Assembly: GCA_947168815.1 (NCBI GenBank)
Contig: CAMVNG010000002.1
Span: 124,001-188,000, forward strand
Direction of reading: 5' to 3'
Length of the DNA: 64,000 bases
DNA from: an uncultured bacterium
GTDB taxonomy: Bacteria; Patescibacteriota; Gracilibacteria; Absconditabacterales; Absconditicoccaceae
The notes under the pieces are model-generated. The model saw only the letters and a program-made list of their open reading frames with translations, did not search any database and was not told where the DNA came from. A program made the translations under genes and the position numbers. Positions within the stretch are counted from its first letter, which is position 1; every line of letters begins with the position of its first letter. This document shows positions 48,679 through 62,779 of this stretch, piece by piece.

Positions 48679-49249
48679 CGTTTACAACTTTAGCAGATAA
48701 AGTGAAAGCAAATCCGTGTAATTCGGAATTTTCTTCTTTTTTTCAGACAGTTACGTCCTTCCTCTCATATTTTCTAACAGTAATGTCTTTAAGGAAATCA
48801 AGTTCCTCAAAACTTTGAAGTAATCAAGTTCTGTTTTCTGATCCATAAAGAGTTTTTAAACTTCTTACAATACCGTTAAGTGATAATTCTTGGAGGTTTA
48901 CTTGAAAATCAGATAACTCGATAGTGTTTTCAGTATCTTCATCACCATCAACACTCTTAACTTTATCAAGAATTTCCAAAATCTTGTTAATATAAGTGCT
49001 CCAAGGAAGATGGGTTCTGTTTTTCTCCAAATCCTTTACGGCTAAAAATTCGTTAAACCCAGTTTGAGCATAATAACTATTAAGTTTCTCTTGTTGGGTT
49101 ACGATATCAGCTTGGATTTTATTAATCTCTTTGTTTTTCACGAAGGCTGCACCATAGTAATATCAGATAACAGCTCATCAGATTAGAACAAGAGCTAATA
49201 ACAGATAGGACGTCTGTTTCCAAGACTTAGTACCTTTAGATAAGCTCAT
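48650..49249 (-). CDS. PilN-like pilus assembly protein
   Basis: A 199-residue bitopic protein. A short cytoplasmic start (MSLSKGTKSWKQTS) is followed by one helix (LLLALVLIGGAVIGYYYGA, three UGA-coded glycines), a coiled segment KNKEINKIQADIVTQQEKLN, and then HLPWSTYINKILEIL, a common feature of PilN proteins where the periplasmic domain begins. The end is VTVGKKEENSELHGFAFTLS. It is the first gene of the pilus operon and overlaps the PilO-like gene. A PilM partner is not seen next to it. Confidence 0.7.
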
Positions 49250-49284
49250 AATTTTGATAAATCAAAAGATAAAAATCTAAAATA

Positions 49285-49312
49285 ATTGTAAATCTTTTTC
49301 CTATTTTTGCAA
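49285..49312 (-). promoter_or_regulatory. promoter of the pilus operon
   Basis: On the minus strand TTGCAA (49312-49307), 16-base spacer, TACAAT (49290-49285), about 36 bases before the PilN-like ATG. Confidence 0.55.
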
Positions 49313-49424
49313 ATTTGAGGGTTTTTTTTGTAACTTTTTTATGATTAATAAAAAAATGATAAAAAGAGGAGTGTGTACGGTTTTAATAGGTGTAAAAATT
49401 TTAAGATTTTTTATTCTAAAATTT

Positions 49425-49452
49425 TTGCAGGAATATTCATTATCTTTATAAT
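49425..49452 (+). promoter_or_regulatory. promoter of the DUF2207-like gene
   Basis: TTGCAG (49425-49430), 16-base spacer, perfect TATAAT (49447-49452), 31 bases before the ATG at 49484. Confidence 0.6.
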
Positions 49453-49483
49453 AATAGTGTGTTTTTTAATTTAATTGGTATTA

Positions 49484-50692
49484 ATGTACTATTTCCGAGG
49501 CTTTCATCAGACACCTGAATCTGAGAATCCAATTAAGTTTCTTTTTAAAGCAGCAATTATAACATTGGTTACTGTCTCTTTTTTATCATTAGAAGAAAAA
49601 TTAAGAGAATATGATACTATTTTATGTATTATCGGAGGAATAGTTCTGATAATATATTTATTTTGGATTATTAGAAATTATAGAAAAAATAAGATAAAAC
49701 TAAGAGATGTCGTGTTTTTTGATCCGCCAAAATATTATACAGCAGCTGAAGTAGCTGTATTAGATAAATGGTGATCAACATGAAAGGTATTTCCAGCTAT
49801 GTTATATGAACGAATCTCAAATAAAAATGTAAAACTATGAATGGATGATAATTGAGAATTGTTTTTTGAAAAATTAAGAGAAGAACCAATTCTTGCATTT
49901 GATGATAATTTTTCAATGATGTGATATGATGCATATAATAAGGATCCTGAACATGATTTTTGGGCATTGTGCTTTCCAAATAGAAATCGTGTATATTTAA
50001 GAATGATTAGTACATTGCCAGATTTAGAAAGACTTCCTTCAGACTTCTTTTATAAAGCTCAAAGAGATACGACATCACGATATGATTATAAACATAATAG
50101 AAGAAACATAAGTAGTGTAACAAATGAAGTATATCTTTTAACATGAATATCATTTTTTCTTTTCTATTTTTCATTTGCTTTATTATGGCGATTACCATTA
50201 ATATTATCAGGAGCTTGTATTTTGAGAATTATTGATATTAAATTAAAATTTAGCATTTGAAGTAAAAAATATCTTACTCAACATGGAGTACAAGTCTTAG
50301 AACAAATTAAATGATTTAAAAAATATCTATTGGCTGTAGAGGATGCTAAATTAAAAGTTACATTAGATCAAGACCCTTTATATTTCGAAAAAATTTTACC
50401 TTATGCTATAGCATTAGGAATTTGAGATACATGGGCTGATAAATGTTTTAAACATTTTGAATATAATAGATTCTGAGAACTAGTAACAGAAAAACTTTAT
50501 AATGATTCAAAAACTTCACATCATGTCTTTGAATGATTAGATGATTTACCAAGTTTTGTAAAATTTCTTAATCATTATTATAAAAATAAAAAAAAGGAGG
50601 GTAATGCTAATTGAAAAAAGAACAAATTTTGAGATGAATCAATTAAATTCATCCATTCATTGCATGAAAATAATAGAAATAAAAAGCATTAA
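49484..50692 (+). CDS. DUF2207-like membrane protein
   Basis: A 402-residue protein. Two N-terminal helices (KAAIITLVTVSFLSL and TILCIIGGIVLIIYLFWII) precede a cytoplasmic domain with FFDPPKYYTAAEVAVLD, matching the conserved PP-x-x-x-PAE-like segment of DUF2207. After two further helices (SFFLFYFSFALLWRL and following) the C-terminal region shows LEQIKGFKKYLLAVEDAKL and LPYAIALGIGDTWADKCFKHF, the clearest DUF2207 signature. The large N-terminal extracytoplasmic domain of typical members is missing. The ATG at 49484 is preferred to a TTG nine bases upstream. Function unknown. Confidence 0.78.
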
Positions 50693-50748
50693 ATAGGTAT
50701 CATATTGATTTGATGTCAATCAGATATAAAGTTTTTTTCAACTTCTAC

Positions 50749-50779
50749 TTGATTTTATTGTAAATAAAACTAATATACT
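50749..50779 (+). promoter_or_regulatory. candidate promoter of the rplJ-rplL transcript
   Basis: TTGATT (50749-50754), 19-base spacer, TATACT (50774-50779). Initiation would fall at about 50786, exactly at the start of the L10 leader. Confidence 0.4.
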
Positions 50780-50785
50780 ATTATC

Positions 50786-50850
50786 TTTGCCGTAGACCGT
50801 AGGTCGTCTAGTAATAGATATAAACTGTTCCTACCGAGGTTATTCTTAAT
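50786..50850 (+). ncRNA. ribosomal protein L10 leader
   Basis: The segment GCCGTAGACCGTAGGTCG (50789-50806) and the downstream CCTACCGAGGT (50830-50840) match the well-known L10 leader: CCGTAGG and CCTACCG pair to form the stem carrying the kink-turn bound by L10 or the L10-L12 complex. It lies directly ahead of rplJ. In other bacteria this element represses rplJL when L10 is in excess. Confidence 0.85.
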
Positions 50851-50884
50851 ACTACTATGAATATCATATATTCATCAATTAGTG

Positions 50885-50912
50885 AATAACTCTGGCAATG
50901 AGTTATTTTTTA
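50885..50912 (+). terminator. terminator/attenuator between the L10 leader and rplJ
   Basis: AATAACTC (50885-50892) pairs with GAGTTATT (50900-50907) over a 7-base loop, followed by T-rich TTTTATTT. It lies 22 bases before the rplJ ATG, so it is placed to act as an attenuator controlled by the L10 leader. Confidence 0.7.
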
Positions 50913-50933
50913 TTTCCAGGTGTTACACTACTC

Positions 50934-51446
50934 ATGACAATCTCAAAAGAGAAAAAAGTTGAGCTAGTTAAACAGTATGTTCAAGACTTAAAAGCTGCTA
51001 AAAATGTAGTAGTTCTCGGACAAAGTTGAATTCCTGTAGTGACTTCAACTCAGATGAGAAAAGATGTTCTTGGAGCTGATGGTAAATATGTAGTCATCAG
51101 AAAAAACTTGTTTATGATAGCTCTAAAAGAAGCTGGTTACGAAGATGTAGCTGAAAGCGAACTTGAGGGATCTGTAGTTGTTCTCTATGCAAATGGAGAA
51201 GAATACGCTCCTATGAAGATTGTTAATAAGTATGCTAAAGAATTCGCTGCTGATAAAGAAAGCAACACAAGCGTTAAATTCTTAGGTGGATGGTATGATA
51301 AAAAGTGGCATAACGCTGAATACGTTAATGAACTTGCTAATATACCATCAAGAGAAGAACTTCTCTCAAAATTGGCATACCTATTCAATTATCCTTTACA
51401 GTCAGTTGCGTGTGTGATTGACCAAATTGCAAAAAAAGCTGAATAG
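50934..51446 (+). CDS. rplJ: ribosomal protein uL10
   Basis: A 170-residue stalk-base protein of the 50S subunit. The N-terminus ISKEKKVELVKQYVQDLKAA is the typical helix, followed by VVVLGQSGIPVV, TQMRKDVLGADGKYVVIRKN with the rRNA-binding segment, and LFMIALKEAGYEDV. The C-terminal helix binding L12 dimers is PLQSVACVIDQIAKKAE. One glycine (SGI) is UGA, so a standard-code caller would start the gene about 105 bases late at 51039. A hairpin overlaps its stop codon. Confidence 0.95.
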
Positions 51447-51460
51447 GAATAAACCTATTC
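51441..51460 (+). promoter_or_regulatory. hairpin spanning the rplJ stop codon
   Basis: GAATAGG (51441-51447, containing the TAG stop) pairs with CCTATTC (51454-51460) over a 6-base loop, followed by AAAATTCCTTTT. It may be a weak terminator or a processing/stability element setting L10:L12 ratios. Confidence 0.5.
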
Positions 51461-51494
51461 AAAATTCCTTTTATTTATTATGTTGAATTAAATC

Positions 51495-51881
51495 ATGGAA
51501 TTAACTAAAAATCAACAACAAGTAATCGATCTTGTAAAAGAAATGAATGCTGTTGAACTTAATGGGCTTGTAAAAGCTTTAGAAGAAGAATTTGGAGTTA
51601 CTGCTGCTGCAATGGTTGTAGCTGGTGGTGCTGGAGCTGCTGCTGGTGCAGACGCTGGAGCTGCTGCTTCTGATGCTATGAATGTAGAACTTACAGAAGC
51701 TGGTGCTCAAAAAATCGCTGTAATTAAAGTTGTAAAAGAAGCTCTTGGATTAGATCTTAAATCTGCTAAAGAATTAGTAGAAAAAGCTCCTGTAATTATT
51801 AAGGAGAACGCTAAAAGTGATGAAGCTGAAGCTCTTAAGACTAAGCTTACTGAAGCTGGAGCTACTGTAACTTTTAAATAG
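51495..51881 (+). CDS. rplL: ribosomal protein bL12 (L7/L12)
   Basis: A 128-residue stalk protein that recruits translation GTPases. The N-terminal dimer domain contains [25 protein letters not shown]. It is followed by an Ala/Gly-rich hinge and by the C-terminal domain with [20 protein letters not shown] and [11 protein letters not shown]. Ten glycines are all GGN, none UGA, despite the recoded genome. It follows rplJ by 48 bases as in most bacteria. Confidence 0.97.
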   Translation: MELTKNQQQVIDLVKEMNAVELNGLVKALEEEFGVTAAAMVVAGGAGAAAGADAGAAASDAMNVELTEAGAQKIAVIKVVKEALGLDLKSAKELVEKAPVIIKENAKSDEAEALKTKLTEAGATVTFK

Positions 51882-51906
51882 TATTTAACTATTAAAAGTT
51901 ATCTTT

Positions 51907-51938
51907 AATCAAAAGTTAATTTTGATTTCTTTTATTTT
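51907..51938 (+). terminator. terminator-like hairpin after rplL
   Basis: AATCAAAA (51907-51914) pairs with TTTTGATT (51920-51927) over a 5-base loop, followed by TCTTTTATTTT. It may end the rplJL transcript before rpsB. Confidence 0.6.
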
Positions 51939-51953
51939 AATGTATTACAACGG

Positions 51954-52619
51954 ATGTCTGTATCTGCTCAAGATGTTGTAGCTGCTCAAGCTCATATTGG
52001 TACACTTAAGAATGAAGCTCATCCTAAGACTAGTAAATACTGGTCAGAAGTTACTAATGGAGTTGTAGTAATCAATCCAGATGTTATTGCTGAGCAAATT
52101 GAAACAGCAAAGAAAAAGGTTGCAGAAGCAAAAGCTGCTGGTAAAGAAATCTTGGTAGTATGTGAAAAGAAAATGTACGCAACAGAACTTGAAGCTTTGG
52201 CTGAAAAGGCTGGTGTATCTTTTCTAAACTATAAGGTTTCTGGAGGTTTCTTAACAAACTTCGATACCTATAAAAAGAGAATTGATTCTATCAACGAGAT
52301 GGTAAAATTCATGGATTCTGAAGCATATGCTTCATTAACTAAAAAAGAGCAACTCGTGTACAAAAGAAATTTTGATAGAGCAAATAAAGTCTATAAAGGA
52401 GTTACAAAACTCAAGAAAAGACCTGAACTTGTAATTGTTGTAGATGGAAATATGCTTGCTACTTTGATTGATGAAGTAGAAAACTTAAAAGGTAAGTTAG
52501 AAGCTATTGTTATAGCTGGAACTAACTTCTCAAGATATTGGCCAGAAGATGAAATCGTAACAACAAATATTAATAGTTATCAAAGTCTTGATTTTGTTTT
52601 GAAATCAATCCTATTATAA
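51954..52619 (+). CDS. rpsB: ribosomal protein uS2
   Basis: A 221-residue 30S protein. VVAAQAHIGTLKNEAHPKTSKYW matches the conserved GxHxGxxxxxWNPKM region, then NGVVVINPDVI, ILVVCEKK, a coiled stretch with RIDSINEM and KKEQLVYKRNFDRANKVYKG, ELVIVVDGNMLATLI, and AIVIAGTNF. The C-terminal GTN and NINSYQSLDFVLKSILL fit uS2. It is slightly shorter than usual. Ten glycines, none UGA. The order rplJ-rplL-rpsB is not the common one. Confidence 0.93.
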   Translation: MSVSAQDVVAAQAHIGTLKNEAHPKTSKYWSEVTNGVVVINPDVIAEQIETAKKKVAEAKAAGKEILVVCEKKMYATELEALAEKAGVSFLNYKVSGGFLTNFDTYKKRIDSINEMVKFMDSEAYASLTKKEQLVYKRNFDRANKVYKGVTKLKKRPELVIVVDGNMLATLIDEVENLKGKLEAIVIAGTNFSRYWPEDEIVTTNINSYQSLDFVLKSILL

Positions 52620-52655
52620 TACGACTTTCTATTTGTACTCTTCTTAATAAACACT

Positions 52656-53138
52656 ATGCAAGAAAATACTTATATGCCTAGTTCGTCCGAAAGAAAAAGA
52701 GCAATCGTTGCCTATCTTTTGATAGGATTGTTCTTTTTTTCGGGCAAAGAAGAGTTATCAGTTTATGAATACTTTCATTATAAACAAGCTATGGGTTGGT
52801 ATTGCACAACAATGATTCTTTTCTTAGCTTGGATTATATTGATTTGGATACCTGTATTAAAATGGTTACCATTCCTTTTTGTGTTGGCAAATTTGGTTAT
52901 TATGGTAATTTTTATTTATAAGGCATGGAAAGGGGAGTATTCAGCTAATCTTCTACAAAATGAAAAGTGGAAGACATTATATGCTGATGTTTGAGGATGG
53001 TTACTTTGACTCTTTGATATTAAAAAAAGAGTGTATTGAGATATTGCAACTGATACGTGAATTTCTCTTGATAATTTCGAGGAAATGAGTAATCTAGACC
53101 AAGAAATCTCACCAAATTTACCAGATAAGTTAGGTTAG
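52656..53138 (+). CDS. small membrane protein between rpsB and tsf
   Basis: A 160-residue protein that I do not recognise. Residues ~16-32 are weakly hydrophobic (AIVAYLLIGLFFFSG); two stronger helices follow (TTMILFLAWIILIWIPVLKW and PFLFVLANLVIMVIFIY). The remainder is a short acidic cytoplasmic tail ending LDQEISPNLPDKLG. Its GWLLGLFDIKKRVYGDI segment has UGA glycines, so in standard code it would appear truncated at 52994. It separates rpsB from tsf, which are adjacent in most bacteria. DUF4870- or DUF2207-like relationships are possible but not supported. Confidence 0.8.
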
Positions 53139-53142
53139 AAGT

Positions 53143-53193
53143 ACTATTTATTAAAAAAAACGGAATAATATCTCGTTTTCTTTAATAAATAGT
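53143..53193. terminator. long inverted repeat, likely bidirectional terminator
   Basis: ACTATTTATTAAA (53143-53155) pairs with TTTAATAAATAGT (53181-53193), with an inner AAAACG/CGTTTT pairing. It lies between the small membrane protein gene and tsf. Confidence 0.6.
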
Positions 53194-53229
53194 AAATTAT
53201 TACTTTTTTATTTCTATTCACATTAGATA

Positions 53230-54024
53230 ATGAATATAGATATTAACTTAGTTAAGCAATTAAGAGATGCTACTTATGCACCATTAGGTGATTGTAAAAA
53301 TGCTCTTGTAGAAGCCGAAGGTGATCTTGAGAAGGCTCAAGAAATATTAAGACAAAAAGGTATCGCTAAAGCTGGTAAAAAGGCTGGTAGAGAAACAAAT
53401 GAATGATTAATTAAAGTTGCTCACAATAATGGAAGAACATATGTATTAAAACTTCTTTGTGAAACTGACTTCGTAGCTAAAAATGAAACATTCTTAGGAT
53501 TATTTGATAAAGTATTTGATGTTCTTAAAGATGTTGATGGTGAAGTTTCAAGCTTTGAAGAATTGGATGCTTCATTAGTTGAAAAAATTAATACTTTAGT
53601 TGCTGAAGCTGTTGGATCAATTGGAGAAAATATGAAAGTTGGTGGATTACACATCACTTCAGAAAATGCTTATGCATATTCTCATCCAGGTGACAAAGTA
53701 GTTTCATTAGTATACTATACTGGTGATGAAGCTGTTGCTAAAGAATTAGCTCTTCAAGTTGCTGCTCTTGATCCTGATTATCTTACATTCGATGAAGTTC
53801 CAGCTGAAGAAAAAGAAAAATTAAAGGCTGAATTTACTGAAGAATTAAAGAAACAAGGAAAACCTGAAAATATGATTGAAAATATCGTTAAAGGTAAAAT
53901 TAATAAAGCTTTCGCTGATGTTGTTCTTCTTGAACAAGAATACATTAGAGATGGAGCTAAGAAAGTTAAAGAAGTAATCCCTGCAGGATTTGAAATTAAA
54001 AAATTCTACAGATTTGCTATCTAA
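53230..54024 (+). CDS. tsf: elongation factor Ts
   Basis: A 264-residue nucleotide-exchange factor for EF-Tu. The UBA-like start [20 protein letters not shown] and [17 protein letters not shown] is followed by [20 protein letters not shown] and the key [16 protein letters not shown], which contacts EF-Tu. The dimerisation/C-terminal domains show [16 protein letters not shown] and [14 protein letters not shown]. One UGA glycine (NEGLI) splits the gene under the standard code. Length is typical. A strong hairpin lies just upstream, so it probably has its own transcript start. Confidence 0.95.
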
Positions 54025-54079
54025 TTTTTGTCGGCGTATAATCTAAAATAATTGTTTTATCTATTTATTTCGCAAGTTA

Positions 54080-54637
54080 ATGCAAAATTATGAATTAGTG
54101 TTATTGCTTAATGCAAACACTTCTGAAGCAGATAGAAAAGCATTCTTAGCTGATCTTGAAGCGAAATTCGAGGTAAAAGACAAAGATGAAATCGGAATTC
54201 AAAATCTTTGTTATAAACTCAAGGATAAGAATACAAAAGCTTATTTTGTATCATACTTATTAAACCTTACTCCTGCTCAAGTTAAGGAAGTTAGAAATTC
54301 ACTTCTTTATAACAATGCAGTTGTAAAATACGAAATCTATAAGATGGGTAATGATCAAGAATTCTTCCACTTTGAGAAATTACAACACGAATTTGATAAA
54401 GTGTTAGAAGATATTCAAGATAAGAAATACGGTCAAAAAATTGATTTCTTTGCAAACGCAAGAAATGCAAAATACATTAACTGGAAATCAATCCCAATCT
54501 TAAGATACTACCTTACAAGATTTGGAGATATTAAACCAAGACTCTATACTGGTAATTCTGTAAATACTCAGAAGAAAGTAAGGCAGGAAATTATTAGAGC
54601 AAGAACATTAGGATTGCTCAGCTTTATAAGCAGATAG
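54080..54637 (+). CDS. fused ribosomal proteins bS6-bS18
   Basis: A single 185-residue frame. Residues 1-~95 form a bS6 domain (MQNYELVLLLNANTSEADRK, LCYKLKDKNTKAYFVSYLL, LYNNAVVKYEIYK). Residues ~118-185 form a bS18 domain (FFANARNAKYINWKSIPILR, LTRFGDIKPRLYTGNSVN, QEIIRARTLGLLSFI). A charged helical linker (~95-117) joins them. bS6 and bS18 are separate proteins in nearly all bacteria, usually encoded as rpsF-ssb-rpsR, and bind each other on the 30S platform. Here ssb is gone and the partners are one chain. The bS18 Cys/zinc residues are absent. All six glycines are GGN. Confidence 0.92.
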   Translation: MQNYELVLLLNANTSEADRKAFLADLEAKFEVKDKDEIGIQNLCYKLKDKNTKAYFVSYLLNLTPAQVKEVRNSLLYNNAVVKYEIYKMGNDQEFFHFEKLQHEFDKVLEDIQDKKYGQKIDFFANARNAKYINWKSIPILRYYLTRFGDIKPRLYTGNSVNTQKKVRQEIIRARTLGLLSFISR

Positions 54638-54667
54638 TAGTGTTTTATTTAGTATCTCTCATTCCAA

Positions 54668-54826
54668 ATGGCTAGTAAATTAAGAAGAATTAGAAAATAC
54701 CAGTGGGCTAAAAGAATTAGAACTCATGGATTCAGAGAAAGAATGAACTCATGGACTGGTAGAAGAATACTCGCTCGTAGAAGAGCAAAAGGAAGACATC
54801 AATTAACAGTACAAAGACAGAAATAA
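54668..54826 (+). CDS. rpmH: ribosomal protein bL34
   Basis: A 52-residue very basic 50S protein. [39 protein letters not shown] and RHQLTV match bL34. The normal partner rnpA is not downstream. The gene is 30 bases after the bS6-bS18 fusion. Glycines are GGN only. The stop codon falls inside a hairpin. Confidence 0.93.
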   Translation: MASKLRRIRKYQWAKRIRTHGFRERMNSWTGRRILARRRAKGRHQLTVQRQK

Positions 54827-54842
54827 CCTTTCTGTCTTTTGG
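54813..54842 (+). terminator. hairpin overlapping the rpmH stop
   Basis: AAAGACAGA (54813-54821) pairs with TCTGTCTTT (54831-54839); the following T-tract is short, so termination may be partial. Confidence 0.5.
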
Positions 54843-54852
54843 CGTTTTAATA

Positions 54853-54965
54853 GAAGACATTTGTCTTACATAGATAACAAAATAGAGAAAGGTTGGAGAC
54901 GGAGGCTTGAACAATGGATGTGGTCTTTGAAATAAGCTGTTCTTCCTTCAGTTAATCTCTAGAGT
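54853..54965 (+). ncRNA. candidate structured leader of rpoB
   Basis: The 189 bases between rpmH and rpoB contain no gene. TAGAGA (54883-54888) can pair with TCTCTA (54956-54961), enclosing a stretch richer in G (GGTTGGAGACGGAGG) than the surrounding DNA. A small AAGAC/GTCTT hairpin precedes it. No known family was recognised. Confidence 0.3.
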
Positions 54966-55015
54966 GTTAGAAAACAACTTAACTATTTTGTTTATTTTCT
55001 ACTTCAAACATACCT

Positions 55016-58816
<3,801 letters not shown>

Positions 58817-58867
58817 TTAGAAATTCTAAAGATTTAAAAATATTTTAGCTTTTATTAATCTCCTATA

Positions 58868-62680
<3,813 letters not shown>

Positions 62681-62698
62681 TACCACTATAATAATGGA

Positions 62699-62730
62699 GA
62701 ACCTGAAATGAGAAATCTTTCAGGTTTTTC
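62699..62730 (+). terminator. intrinsic terminator after rpoC
   Basis: AACCTGAAA (62700-62708) pairs with TTTCAGGTT (62718-62726), then TTTCATTT. Confidence 0.85.
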
Positions 62731-62745
62731 ATTTAAATAATAGTT

Positions 62746-62772
62746 TTGTTCAATATTATTTTACCTTATACT
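62746..62772 (+). promoter_or_regulatory. candidate promoter of the second DUF285 protein gene
   Basis: TTGTTC (62746-62751), 15-base spacer, TATACT (62767-62772). Only seven bases separate the -10 from the ATG at 62780, so the message could be leaderless. Confidence 0.4.
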
Positions 62773-62779
62773 AATATAA

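Noticed and set aside
53143-53193. Terminal inverted repeats of an insertion sequence
   Set aside because: The arms are only 25 bases apart with no transposase; they form one hairpin of the terminator type.
54841-55015. A tRNA gene in the G-rich segment before rpoB
   Set aside because: No T-loop GTTCGA-like motif, no acceptor stem of seven pairs and no plausible anticodon arm were found.
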